From Bacillus pseudomycoides DSM 12442 (GTDB lineage: Bacteria > Bacillota > Bacilli > Bacillales > Bacillaceae_G): a stretch of DNA of 29,806 nt. The notes below the pieces were generated by a model. It saw only the letters and a list, made by a program, of their open reading frames with translations. It made no database searches and was not told the origin of the DNA. Of this stretch, positions 15,493 to 23,587 are shown piece by piece. The stretch is taken from positions 5,001,473-5,031,278 of the forward strand of contig NZ_CM000745.1 of NCBI RefSeq assembly GCF_000161455.1. Reading direction: 5' to 3'. The translations under genes were made by a program, and so were the position numbers. Each line of letters starts with the position of its first letter. Positions within the stretch are counted from its first letter, which is position 1.

Positions 15493-15509
15493 TGTAAGAG
15501 TTTTGTAAC
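15493..15509 (+). promoter_or_regulatory. 17-bp element shared with the toxin-like gene upstream region
   Basis: TGTAAGAGTTTTGTAAC, identical to 7568-7584. It lies 87 bp before the amidase start codon, a comparable position to the toxin-like gene, where the element is about 120 bp upstream. Confidence 0.45.
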
Positions 15510-15595
15510 GCTCACGATATTATTTTTATTTTAAAAAAATCTATTAAATTGTAAACATATTATCAAAAGCAAGTTGATCCAAAGGGGATTTTTTT

Positions 15596-16240
15596 ATGAA
15601 CAAAAAAATGATTATATTTCCTATACTGATTTTTATATGTATTACATCGGTCTATTTTTTATTCAGTCCAAGAGTAAAAGGAACAATGTATGAAGATACA
15701 TTATCGAAAAAAGTTATCGTCATAGATCCAGGACATGGAGGAAATGATCCTGGATCTATTGGATCAAAAGGAACAAAAGAAAAAGATATAACTCTCAAAA
15801 CAGCTAAAAACATTCAACAAAAGCTCGTGGGAAAAGGAATGACTGTAATTTTAACGCGTGAAGATGATACGTTTGTACCACTAAAAAATCGCGTAGCTAT
15901 TGCTCACAATAAATCAGCTGATCTCTTTCTTAGTATTCATTATGACGGTTTCACAACTAATGATGTAAAAGGAGTAACAACATACTATTACAAGGGATTA
16001 AAAGAACAAGCATTGGCAGAAACGATACACGAACATTTATTCAAACATATACAGGCAAAAAATAGAGGTGTAAAATCTGGCGATTACTATGTTTTACGAG
16101 AAAATCAACAACCATCAATTTTACTTGAGCTAGGTTATATTACAAACCCAGAAGATGAGGAACGAATGAATTCACAACAATTCCAAGCAGATGTAGCCTC
16201 TGGAATTGTTAATGGTGTTATAGAATATTTTAAAAAATAG
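15596..16240 (+). CDS. N-acetylmuramoyl-L-alanine amidase (Amidase_3), membrane anchored
   Basis: A zinc amidase that cuts the bond between MurNAc and the stem peptide of peptidoglycan, acting outside the membrane. The 214 residues comprise one N-terminal membrane helix (about 5-23) that serves as anchor or uncleaved signal, then a full Amidase_3 domain (about 39-212). Zn ligands His47 (IDPGHGG), Glu62 and His115 (LFLSIHYDG) and catalytic Glu178 (LLELGYITN) are all present. The length resembles CwlD-type enzymes, with no separate wall-binding repeats. The start has AAAGGGG upstream. A hairpin (16238-16266) separates it from the deacetylase, with which it forms a wall-modifying group. The 17-bp element upstream may link its control to the toxin-like gene. 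Confidence 0.92.
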   Translation: MNKKMIIFPILIFICITSVYFLFSPRVKGTMYEDTLSKKVIVIDPGHGGNDPGSIGSKGTKEKDITLKTAKNIQQKLVGKGMTVILTREDDTFVPLKNRVAIAHNKSADLFLSIHYDGFTTNDVKGVTTYYYKGLKEQALAETIHEHLFKHIQAKNRGVKSGDYYVLRENQQPSILLELGYITNPEDEERMNSQQFQADVASGIVNGVIEYFKK

Positions 16241-16267
16241 TAGTCTAGTTAAATCAGACTACTAAAC
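16238..16267 (+). terminator. Weak hairpin after the amidase
   Basis: TAGTAGTCT pairs with AGACTACTA around an 8-base loop. There is no T-run on the plus strand, so it may only attenuate or stabilise the message end. Confidence 0.45.
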
Positions 16268-16277
16268 CAAAAATAAA

Positions 16278-16328
16278 ATTCAGTATATAATTAAAAATTT
16301 CAATTTTACTGAATAAATTTATTCAGTA
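16278..16328. promoter_or_regulatory. 22-bp perfect palindrome plus extra half-site upstream of the deacetylase
   Basis: Positions 16307-16328 form an uninterrupted palindrome with half-site TACTGAAT/ATTCAGTA. A third half-site ATTCAGTA lies at 16278-16285. It is located 41 bp before the deacetylase ATG. Candidate dimer operator; the regulator is unknown. Confidence 0.5.
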
Positions 16329-16369
16329 GAAAATATATAACTAAAGGTTACTAGAAAGGACATACTAGA

Positions 16370-17167
16370 ATGTTTACAAAAGGACTAAAAATAACGTTGA
16401 TTATATCAATAGTTGCTTGTATCACACTAGGAATTTTTATGTTTCAATTCTTCACTTCACCTGCCAAAGGGGTAATGAACCAAGAAAATAGTGTTCAACT
16501 GGCAAGTGAGCAAACAAAAGGAGAAATGAAAAAAACAGCCCCCGATAAATATAATGGTCAGGTTCGGAAAGTAGCATACTTAACATTCGATGATGGACCA
16601 AGTCAATTTCAAAAAGAAATCTTAGATATTTTAAAGAGTAATAATATAAAAGGAACTTTCTTTATGATTGGTGGAAATATCCCAGCTCATAAAGAAAGCG
16701 TAAAACGCTTAGTAAATGAAGGTCACTATCCAGGTGTTCATAGTATGACACACGATAATAAAAAGCTGTATATCCAAGGCAAATTTGTTGAAGAAATGCA
16801 ACAAGCGCAAAATATCATGAAAGAAGTAACTGGAATTCATCCAAATCTTGTTCGTTGTCCATATGGGAGTATGCCCGGACTTACACAGGCATTAAGAGAC
16901 AAAATGGTAAATGTCGGTATGAAAGAGTGGGATTGGACAATAGATTCTTCAGATTGGAGGTTCCCAGGAAATCCAGATGCTGTTGTTCAAAAAACGATTT
17001 CTCAGGTCAGTGAAAATCGCGAAATCATTTTAATGCATGAAAAATCACAGACAGTGCAGGCGTTGCAAAGAATTATTGATGATCTTCGTAGTAAAGGTTA
17101 TGAATTTGAAGTATATGATGAAGCCTCTCATTTCCCATTAAATTTTTGGAAGGATAATCGCATCTAA
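16370..17167 (+). CDS. Polysaccharide deacetylase (CE4/NodB domain), membrane anchored
   Basis: A CE4 metal-dependent deacetylase, probably acting on GlcNAc or MurNAc of peptidoglycan or on another surface glycan. The 265 residues have an N-terminal membrane helix (about 7-29), a linker, then the NodB domain (about 66-255). Motif 1 TFDDGPS has Asp74/Asp75; motif 2 HSMTHD has metal ligands His124 and His128; motif 3 is RCPYGS (usually RPPYG; Cys163 replaces a Pro); motif 4 is DWTIDSSDW; motif 5 is ILMHEKS with His223. The catalytic set appears complete. It lies between the amidase and the YkyA-like lipoprotein, the latter starting 16 bp after its stop, so these two are probably cotranscribed. 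Deacetylation often tunes wall resistance to lysozyme and autolysins; that role here is inferred. Confidence 0.92.
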   Translation: MFTKGLKITLIISIVACITLGIFMFQFFTSPAKGVMNQENSVQLASEQTKGEMKKTAPDKYNGQVRKVAYLTFDDGPSQFQKEILDILKSNNIKGTFFMIGGNIPAHKESVKRLVNEGHYPGVHSMTHDNKKLYIQGKFVEEMQQAQNIMKEVTGIHPNLVRCPYGSMPGLTQALRDKMVNVGMKEWDWTIDSSDWRFPGNPDAVVQKTISQVSENREIILMHEKSQTVQALQRIIDDLRSKGYEFEVYDEASHFPLNFWKDNRI

Positions 17168-17183
17168 GTAGGAGGAATTGCAG

Positions 17184-17843
17184 TTGATATATAGAAACCT
17201 AGCACTTATAACAGCCTTATCAGTAACCTTGTTGTCAGGCTGTTCAGGACAAAAACCAGAAGAAAAATTATATGTGGCATTTGAAAGTGCTACAAAACAA
17301 GAAAAGACAATGTTTGAAGATACAAAAAAATTAGCGGCATTAGAAAAACAAGGACAAGAGTTATATACTCAAATTACACTTGAAGGAAAAGAGAATAATC
17401 AAGTAGTAAAAGAAAAGTTAGATCAAGCTGTAACAAACATACATGATCGTGAAAAGGTATTAGAGAAAGAGAAAAACACCTTAGAAAATGCACAAAATGA
17501 AGTGAAGTCTGTTGATAAATATATAAAGAAATTAGAAGATAAGAAATTACAAGAACAGGCTGAAAAAGTTCAAGATCTGTATAGAAATCGTGCTGATTCT
17601 TTCAAAAAATTACATGATAGTTATAAAAAATCATTACAATTAGAACAAGAACTGTACAAAATGCTACAAGCAAAAGATGAAAAACTTAAATCAATTACTG
17701 AGAAAGTAAAAACGATCAATCAGTCTTATGAACAAATTCATTCAGATCAGGATAGATTTAATAAGTACACGAATGAGTATAATCAGAAGAAATTAGCCTT
17801 TTATAAACAAGCAAATATTAAAATTAAAGAAAGTAAAAAATAA
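17184..17843 (+). CDS. ykyA: YkyA-like putative cell-wall-binding lipoprotein
   Basis: A 219-residue lipoprotein with a short signal and lipobox LSGC (Cys20 from the TTG at 17184). The rest is a long, highly charged helical and coiled-coil region (DREKVLEKEKNTLENAQNE; QEQAEKVQDLYRNRADSFKK), the character of the YkyA family (Pfam putative cell-wall binding lipoprotein). Function in that family is poorly known; it sits on the outer membrane face and may bridge to the wall. I choose TTG 17184 because GGAGG (17171-17175) is eight bases away; the in-frame TTG at 17178 is only two bases from it. It closely follows the deacetylase and is followed by a terminator. Confidence 0.85.
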   Translation: MIYRNLALITALSVTLLSGCSGQKPEEKLYVAFESATKQEKTMFEDTKKLAALEKQGQELYTQITLEGKENNQVVKEKLDQAVTNIHDREKVLEKEKNTLENAQNEVKSVDKYIKKLEDKKLQEQAEKVQDLYRNRADSFKKLHDSYKKSLQLEQELYKMLQAKDEKLKSITEKVKTINQSYEQIHSDQDRFNKYTNEYNQKKLAFYKQANIKIKESKK

Positions 17844-17895
17844 AACGATTGTAAAAAACGAAGTGTATTGTGAGAGTTTTTTATAATTCAAACCC

Positions 17896-17939
17896 ACAAA
17901 AGCCAAATTCTTGCTAATCAAGAGCAATTTGGCTTTTTG
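17896..17939 (+). terminator. Terminator of the wall-modifying group
   Basis: AAAAGCCAAATT (17898-17909) pairs with AATTTGGCTTTT (17926-17937), ending in a T-run. Confidence 0.8.
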
Positions 17940-17949
17940 TGTTCGATAG

Positions 17950-18009
17950 TCATTTCAATTAGATTTAGGATATGAAGTATTAGAAGCAATAGATGGGAAA
18001 GACAGTGAA
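17950..18009 (+). pseudogene. Remnant of a response regulator receiver domain
   Basis: A short frame without start reads FQLDLGYEVLEAIDGKDSE. This matches the alpha1-beta2-alpha2 part of receiver domains (compare EREGYEVYTAMNGMEGW in the intact regulator). It lies 85 bp upstream of a sensor kinase that has no adjacent regulator, exactly where its partner gene would be expected. The sequence then runs into ACTACCCACCACTTAA, which may be an IS200/IS605-like end. Only about 20 codons support the call. Confidence 0.5.
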
Positions 18010-18093
18010 CTACCCACCACTTAAATTCTAACGAATTAAATCCAAGAGTGTTATAATCATTGTTCGAGCAGTTTGTAAATTGGAGGATAAAGT

Positions 18094-19953
18094 ATGAAAA
18101 GAGGGATTGTATTAAAATTATTTATGTTAACAACAGCGTTATGTATGTTGATCTTGGCAACTATTTTTGTTGGACAAACGATATTCTTTAAACAATTTTA
18201 TGCGCATAAAAAAGTGGATGATATCAAAAGAAACATGAAATCTTTTGAAACAGATTATTTAAATAGTGGAGGAAATTCACAAGGCATTCAAAAGTTAGAA
18301 CAAGATTTTTACCGAGAACATAATACATGGATTACAACATTAGATAGTAATGGTAATTTAAAGAATGTAAATGATTTTTATATAGAAGTAAAATTAAATC
18401 AGTCTAAAGATAAAGAAAATCAATTCGCTAATTCTACAATTACCATACCGCTGTACAATTTCAAGGTTGAGGACGATCATGCGAGGAATATTGCAAATGA
18501 AATATTCCCTTTAGGAGAAACAGTTACTTTGAGGGGTATAGAAAAAAATGCTACATTCATTCCTTTTTCTGCATTCTTTAAAACAGAAACTCCAAATTTG
18601 GTAAATACGACATTAGATAAAAAAGTAAATGAATTTGGAGAAAAACTTAAAAATAAATATACAACTAAAGACTTGTCTAAAAAAGAGGACATTGATTATA
18701 AAAGAAAATATGAAAAAGAAACGCCTGTAAAATATCTAGACGGGAAAATTACAAAGGTTCAACTTTCGGGTGGGAATGAACAATCGAATTTTGTTTATAC
18801 AAATAACTTATTTATGGAAAGGATACAAGAGTTTCAGGCAGACTTATTGCTAAATGAAAAGACTACTAACTATGATTCCTTACAAGAAATCGATTATGAG
18901 CAGAATGATATTAAATATAAGTTAATAATAAAACCGATAAAGGATAAGAGCGGTGCAATAACATACATTTTTTCAATGACTTCGTTGCAGCCAGTTGATG
19001 AAGCTGTACAAATGATACAAGAGTATTATGTCTATATTATTATGTTTGTGCTGCTTCTTATTTTTCTAGCTTCTTTTTACTATTCAAAAAAGATTGCAAG
19101 GCCCTTATTACAAATAAATAAGACAACCAAGAAAATTGCAAACTTAGATTTCTCGGAAAGGGTTCCAGTCATGTCAAAAGATGAAATTGGTGATTTATCT
19201 CAAAATATTAATTTACTTTCAAATACATTGCATTCACATATTGAGCAATTGCAACTAGACATAGAGAAAGAAAAAAAATTAGAAAATACAAGAAAAGAGT
19301 TTATTTCAGGGGTATCGCATGAGTTAAAGACACCTCTAAGTATTATGAAGAGTTGTATTTCTATCTTAAAAGATGGTGTTGCAAGTCATAAGAAAGAGTA
19401 TTACTTTAAGGCAATGGAAAAAGAAGTGGATAAGATGGATATGTTAATTGTGGACATGCTTGAGTTAGCAAAATTTGAATCTGGTACGTATAAAATGCAG
19501 ATGGATGTTTTTTATATTGACAAAGCCATTCAGCATGTCTGTGAACAATTATCTTTGGAGATAACAAAAAAGCAATTACATGTTCACACACATCTTGCTG
19601 CAACTGAAGTCATTGCAAATCATCGTCGTATGGAACAAGTAATCACAAACTTTATCACGAATGCTATTCGTTATACGCCAGAAAAAGAGGATATTATTAT
19701 TTCTACAATAGATGAGCCAAGTCGCATAAAAGTTTGTATCGAAAATAAAGGGGCCCATATTGAAGAAGATCAATTAGATAAGATTTGGGATCGTTTTTAC
19801 CGAGTTGATACAGCTCGTCAACGTTCACAAGGTGGAACAGGTCTTGGACTTGCCATTTCAAAAAATATTTTAGAACTTCATGGAGCAGAGTATGGAGTAC
19901 ACAATACAGTTGATGGCGTGTTGTTTTATTTCTATTTACAGAAAAAAGTGTAG
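18094..19953 (+). CDS. Large membrane sensor histidine kinase, orphan
   Basis: A 619-residue kinase with two membrane helices (about 8-30 and 312-330) enclosing a ~280-residue extracellular sensor region, then HAMP (about 331-385), a coiled coil, the H-box GVSHELKTPLS (His409), N-box NFITNAIRYTP, a G1-region ENKGAHI, F-box IWDRFYRVD and G2 GGTGLGLAI. G1 lacks the usual DxGxG form (NKGAHI), as in some Bacillus kinases, but the Asn and Gly elements remain. The large outer domain suggests sensing of an external or cell-wall ligand; none is recognisable. AATTGGAGG precedes the ATG. There is no intact regulator beside it, only a receiver remnant at 17950. Its phosphotransfer partner may be the regulator at 13848 or lie elsewhere. 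Confidence 0.92.
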   Translation: MKRGIVLKLFMLTTALCMLILATIFVGQTIFFKQFYAHKKVDDIKRNMKSFETDYLNSGGNSQGIQKLEQDFYREHNTWITTLDSNGNLKNVNDFYIEVKLNQSKDKENQFANSTITIPLYNFKVEDDHARNIANEIFPLGETVTLRGIEKNATFIPFSAFFKTETPNLVNTTLDKKVNEFGEKLKNKYTTKDLSKKEDIDYKRKYEKETPVKYLDGKITKVQLSGGNEQSNFVYTNNLFMERIQEFQADLLLNEKTTNYDSLQEIDYEQNDIKYKLIIKPIKDKSGAITYIFSMTSLQPVDEAVQMIQEYYVYIIMFVLLLIFLASFYYSKKIARPLLQINKTTKKIANLDFSERVPVMSKDEIGDLSQNINLLSNTLHSHIEQLQLDIEKEKKLENTRKEFISGVSHELKTPLSIMKSCISILKDGVASHKKEYYFKAMEKEVDKMDMLIVDMLELAKFESGTYKMQMDVFYIDKAIQHVCEQLSLEITKKQLHVHTHLAATEVIANHRRMEQVITNFITNAIRYTPEKEDIIISTIDEPSRIKVCIENKGAHIEEDQLDKIWDRFYRVDTARQRSQGGTGLGLAISKNILELHGAEYGVHNTVDGVLFYFYLQKKV

Positions 19954-19978
19954 AACGAAGGTTCTACACTTTTTTTCA
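19942..19978 (+). terminator. Terminator overlapping the kinase stop
   Basis: Perfect 15-bp stem (19942-19956 with 19961-19975) with a four-base loop and T-run; the stop codon is in the stem. Confidence 0.85.
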
Positions 19979-20071
19979 TTTATTTTGATAGTATCTTTAC
20001 CTTTTCTTTAACGTAAAGAGAATAGGTTGATTTGTATCCAAATGTACAAAATTCCCGAAATAATATGGTGC

Positions 20072-20084
20072 GTTCTGTTGCAAA
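20072..20084 (+). repeat. Solitary IS6/IS240-type end
   Basis: GTTCTGTTGCAAA, lacking the outermost GG but otherwise matching the IS240 tip, lies between the kinase and the converging ABC transporter group. No transposase is nearby. Confidence 0.5.
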
Positions 20085-20095
20085 AAGATACAATT

Positions 20096-21193
20096 TTATT
20101 TAATACGTAGTTGTGTTTCGGTATCAAAGAAATGTACTTTGTCCATATCAAATACAAGTTGCATAGCCTCTCTTGTTTGATAATCATTACGTGTATCTAA
20201 ACGTGCAATAAAGGATTGATTGTGTAACGTAGCATAGATCATCGATTCGGCTCCAAGCAATTCTGCAACTTCAATTTTTATATTTATAATATAATCAGGC
20301 AATGTTTCTAGCATACTTGGATTATCATAGATATGTTCCGGGCGAATGCCAAGAATTATGTTTTTATTTTCATAACCTTGTTCACGTAGTGCTTCTAATT
20401 TTTTTTCTGGAATACTCAGTTTGATATGACCTAAAATAAAATTTCCATTTTCCACTTTTCCCGTAAAGAAATTCATGGCTGGTGAACCAATAAAGCCACC
20501 AACAAATACGTTTTCGGGATATTCATAGACTTCTTTTGGTGTACCAACCTGTTGTATCCGTCCATCTTTCATAACCACAAGGCGCGTTGCCATTGTCATA
20601 GCCTCAGTTTGGTCATGCGTAACATAAATGGTTGTTGTTTGTAAGCGATGATGCAGTTTTGAAATTTCAGAGCGCATGGTAACACGTAGTTTTGCATCTA
20701 GATTTGATAATGGCTCATCCATTAAAAATACTTTTGCATCACGGACAATGGCACGCCCTAAAGCAACACGTTGTCTTTGACCACCGGATAACGCGTTTGG
20801 CTTCCGTTTTAAAAGTTCTTCTAATCCAAGAACTCTTGCTGCGTTTTGAACACGACGCTCAATTTCATCTTTTGGTAACTTACGAATTTTTAAACCAAAT
20901 GCCATATTATCATACACGGTCATATGAGGATAGAGGGCATAATTTTGGAATACCATTGCGATGTCACGGTCCTTTGGTGGTATGTCATTCACATATTTTT
21001 CATCAATGTATAAATCTCCTTGTGAAATCCCCTCTAATCCGGCAATCATACGTAAAGTGGTCGACTTACCACATCCAGAAGGACCAACAAACACTATAAA
21101 TTCTTTATCTTGAATATGAAGATTAAAATTCTCCACCGCTGGCACATTATTGTCATATATTTTATAAATGTTTTTTAATACTACCTCTGTCAT
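20096..21193 (-). CDS. msmX: MsmX/UgpC-type ATPase of carbohydrate ABC importers
   Basis: Cytoplasmic ATPase that energises sugar importers; in Bacillus one MsmX commonly serves several of them. The 365 residues equal the B. subtilis MsmX length and the sequence is very similar as I recall it. Walker A GPSGCGKST (37-45), Q-loop in VFQNYALYP, signature LSGGQRQRV (135-143), Walker B VFLMDEP (155-161) and switch His193 (THDQTEA) are intact. The C-terminal regulatory OB-type domain (about 240-365) contains GIRPEHI and ends FDTETQLRIK. AGGAGGT precedes the ATG. It is on the same strand as the permease/binding-protein genes but separated from the last one by 343 bp with a terminator, so it may have its own promoter. 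It is the only ATPase gene in the group. Confidence 0.93.
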   Translation of the reverse strand: MTEVVLKNIYKIYDNNVPAVENFNLHIQDKEFIVFVGPSGCGKSTTLRMIAGLEGISQGDLYIDEKYVNDIPPKDRDIAMVFQNYALYPHMTVYDNMAFGLKIRKLPKDEIERRVQNAARVLGLEELLKRKPNALSGGQRQRVALGRAIVRDAKVFLMDEPLSNLDAKLRVTMRSEISKLHHRLQTTTIYVTHDQTEAMTMATRLVVMKDGRIQQVGTPKEVYEYPENVFVGGFIGSPAMNFFTGKVENGNFILGHIKLSIPEKKLEALREQGYENKNIILGIRPEHIYDNPSMLETLPDYIINIKIEVAELLGAESMIYATLHNQSFIARLDTRNDYQTREAMQLVFDMDKVHFFDTETQLRIK

Positions 21194-21536
21194 GTTTCTA
21201 CCTCCTGTAATAAAAAAACTATATATGTTTTTATCATTTTTGTTTTCCTTGTATGTTTAAAGATATAGTATGAATTCAAAATTTACGTATTCATGTTGAA
21301 CCTCAAACGCTTTTGCTCATCTATCAGAACAAACAATAATACTTTAGAAACTCTATTGTATAGATTTAGGGGACCAGTCTGTATTTCAAGCCATAAGACA
21401 AGTATAGGAAACCAAAAAAATCCCTTGGGCTCAAAAGTAGAATAAGAGAAACCGCCGTCCAATTTTGAGCAGTTTCTCTTATTTGTCATGAATTTCTATG
21501 AAACAATATCTTCGTTGTCACCATAAATGGCATGGT
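21194..21536. other. Intergenic region between the ATPase and the small lipoprotein
   Basis: It contains one hairpin at 21441-21483. The sequence between that hairpin and the ATPase start is AT-rich near 21230-21260 and should hold a minus-strand promoter for the ATPase. No gene seen. Confidence 0.5.
21441..21483. terminator. Hairpin terminator at the end of the permease/binding-protein group
   Basis: AATAAGAGAAAC (21441-21452) pairs exactly with GTTTCTCTTATT (21472-21483). The T-run is modest in both directions. It lies about 55 bp past the lipoprotein stop on the minus strand. Confidence 0.55.
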
Positions 21537-22178
21537 TTATTGAGTTTTAAGATCCGGGTACTTCAGCTCACGCATTTTCTGGTCCTCCTTAATTTTCTTT
21601 TCATCAATTTCCTTTACATAATCGTTGAACTCTTCAAGAGTATAATCCTTACTTCCGTTAGACGATTCTTTAAATAGAACCTCTTTACTATCTGGATTCA
21701 CATCAAACGTCCAATGTTCTAACATAGTTCCTTCTTCAAACCTCACTTTATAGTATTCTTCCTCATTTTTATTTGTTGAATTTGAATTTGGTTTTGTAAC
21801 TTTTACTGTTAATAACTTCGCGTATGTCGAGTATTTTGCTTCTAATTGAAGGAGAGTTTTTAGTTTAGGGACCGAGTTAAACAATCCGTCAACAATTTCT
21901 TGATCTTCTTTTGAAAGTGTATCTTCTATAGAGAGTTTGATTTCCTCAACAGATGCTTCTTTAGAAGTTGATTCCATTTTTTCTGCACTCTTTTTTTGAT
22001 CAACAGATTTCGCCGGATTCTCATCACCTTTAGAAGCTGATTCCATTTTTTCTGTACTCTTTTTTTGATCAACAGTTTTCAGTGAACTCTCATCACTGTT
22101 GTTACTACATGCCACCATACCAGTTAGCAATATGCTACTACATAACATCAAGATCATTTTATTCTTCTTCAATTCCAT
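21537..22178 (-). CDS. Hypothetical lipoprotein with a duplicated repeat
   Basis: A 213-residue lipoprotein with lipobox MVAC (Cys24). After the anchor, a low-complexity region contains two near-identical units VDQKKS(T/A)EKMES(A/T)SK at about residues 36-74, a probable spacer that holds the domain away from the membrane. The remaining ~130 residues form an acidic domain (LKTLLQLEAKYSTYAKLLTVKV; YYKVRFEEGTMLEHWTFDV; DYTLEEFNDYVKEIDEKK) of no family I recognise. It starts 66 bp downstream of the binding protein gene and is probably in the same transcript, so it may be an accessory of the transporter or adaptor. Its function is unknown. Confidence 0.78.
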   Translation of the reverse strand: MELKKNKMILMLCSSILLTGMVACSNNSDESSLKTVDQKKSTEKMESASKGDENPAKSVDQKKSAEKMESTSKEASVEEIKLSIEDTLSKEDQEIVDGLFNSVPKLKTLLQLEAKYSTYAKLLTVKVTKPNSNSTNKNEEEYYKVRFEEGTMLEHWTFDVNPDSKEVLFKESSNGSKDYTLEEFNDYVKEIDEKKIKEDQKMRELKYPDLKTQ

Positions 22179-22244
22179 TCCTCACTTTGCTAGTTATTTT
22201 TATTTTTCTTTAATTGTTACTACCTGTCATGAAATAAATACAAC

Positions 22245-23564
22245 TTATTCGTTGATATATGTCGTCACTCGATTTTGGATCAGCGCTGCTACATCCTCAG
22301 CTGATTTTTGACCACTAAAGTATGACTTGGACTCCTCAGCAATAATGGATTCAATTTTAGTACTTTGTGGGCTCTGAACGCTTATTTCAGCAACCATTTT
22401 CTCTAATTCTTGTATATCACTCTCAGTAACGTTAATCATAGAGCCACTTATATGCTCAATTTTCCCTTTTTCCTTCAATGTTTTGATTTGTTGTTCATAT
22501 AAAGCTTTATTAATTGGAAATGCATTCCCTTTACTTTGGACCTCATCAGACATTAAAAACTTAAGAAAATCCCAAGCTTCCTTTTTAACCGGAGATTTCG
22601 CATTTATACCTACTGTTGTGTTCGGTGTAAAAGCAACTCCCTTTTTTTGTCCAGCTATATGTGGTTTTTGATACATTTTTGACTCTGTTATACCCAAGCT
22701 ATATCCAAAACTGAAATATTCTTCTACCGACATGATTGGTGCTGGGACAAAATATGCTTCTCCTAAAGCCACAGAATCTGCAGTGACTATTTTCTGTTCA
22801 TACATCTTCTTTACGTCTTCCAGCATCTGTACAAATAAATCAGATTGGAACTTTGCTTGTCCACTTGTTTTATCTACTAACTTACTGTAATGATCTTGCA
22901 CCAGAAATTGCAGCATTTGTTCCGGAGGAGTATTTCCAATAACATGTGTATGTGTTCCTTTGCTTGCTAATTCTTTTCCAATGCTTGTGAACTCACTCCA
23001 AGTCCACTCTTTGTCATTCACTTTTACTCCAGATTGTTGTATCGCTTTATCATCCCCAAGCAGTCCACTCAACCAAAAATATAATGGAATACCATAAAGT
23101 TTTTCACCTGTTTTCGAATTATCTAAAATGCTATTAAAATATTGATTTTTATCAAAAGATTTATCCTGTTCCATCATTTTACTTAAGTCTGTAAGCAAGC
23201 CTTTCTTCCCATACTTGTCCGCAGGCAAACCGTCTAGTACAATCACATCGGATCCTTTACCCGATAAAAATTCTGTATTCACCTTACTAATGATTTTCTC
23301 AGCAGAGGTCTCGTCTGTCTTTGATGCTTCTGTCTTTGATCCATCTTCCGGAAAAGCACCTTTTATCTGGATGTCAATTTTAGGATTCTTTTGTTCATAT
23401 AGTTTCTCTGCCTGTTTTAGGGATTTAGTATCACCTAAAGTCGACACTTCGACTATCGTTTTTCCATCTTTTGTTTTTCTCTCTCCTTTACTATCATTAT
23501 TTCCGCAACCTGCCACGAAGCTGATTGATAGACTTGCTACTAGCATCATACAAACCTTTTTCAT
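22245..23564 (-). CDS. Extracellular solute-binding lipoprotein (family 1, carbohydrate)
   Basis: A 439-residue substrate receptor of the ABC importer, anchored on the outer membrane face by lipobox VAGC (Cys20). It has the build of family 1 sugar-binding proteins: IVEVSTLGDTKSLKQAEKLYEQKNPKIDIQIKG at the front, GSDVIVLDGLPADKYGKKGLLTDLS, EKLYGIPLYFW, the hinge-proximal GVAFTPNTTVGINAKSPVKKEAWDFLKFL, and SDEVQSKGNAFPIN. An insertion near residues 70-90 (EDGSKTEASKTDETSAEK) is charged and unusual. It lies 23 bp after the adaptor gene. The substrate cannot be read from the sequence; the nearby secreted GH5 enzyme makes a beta-linked oligosaccharide a reasonable guess. Confidence 0.9.
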   Translation of the reverse strand: MKKVCMMLVASLSISFVAGCGNNDSKGERKTKDGKTIVEVSTLGDTKSLKQAEKLYEQKNPKIDIQIKGAFPEDGSKTEASKTDETSAEKIISKVNTEFLSGKGSDVIVLDGLPADKYGKKGLLTDLSKMMEQDKSFDKNQYFNSILDNSKTGEKLYGIPLYFWLSGLLGDDKAIQQSGVKVNDKEWTWSEFTSIGKELASKGTHTHVIGNTPPEQMLQFLVQDHYSKLVDKTSGQAKFQSDLFVQMLEDVKKMYEQKIVTADSVALGEAYFVPAPIMSVEEYFSFGYSLGITESKMYQKPHIAGQKKGVAFTPNTTVGINAKSPVKKEAWDFLKFLMSDEVQSKGNAFPINKALYEQQIKTLKEKGKIEHISGSMINVTESDIQELEKMVAEISVQSPQSTKIESIIAEESKSYFSGQKSAEDVAALIQNRVTTYINE

Positions 23565-23587
23565 TTTAAATTCGCTCCTTATTTTTG

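Larger units (their letters stand above)
14869..15595. other. Intergenic region of IS remnants upstream of the amidase
   Basis: No intact gene. It contains an IS231 transposase relic (15031-15090), the repeated ATGCATGT-ATCTGCAT sequence (15147-15180), a transposase-like relic on the minus strand (15325-15410), and the 17-bp element shared with the toxin-like promoter region (15493-15509). The bases after 15510 are AT-rich and should hold the amidase promoter. Confidence 0.55.

Noticed and set aside
20692..21099. 135-codon plus-strand frame opposite the ABC ATPase
   Set aside because: Antisense shadow of a highly conserved ATPase gene.
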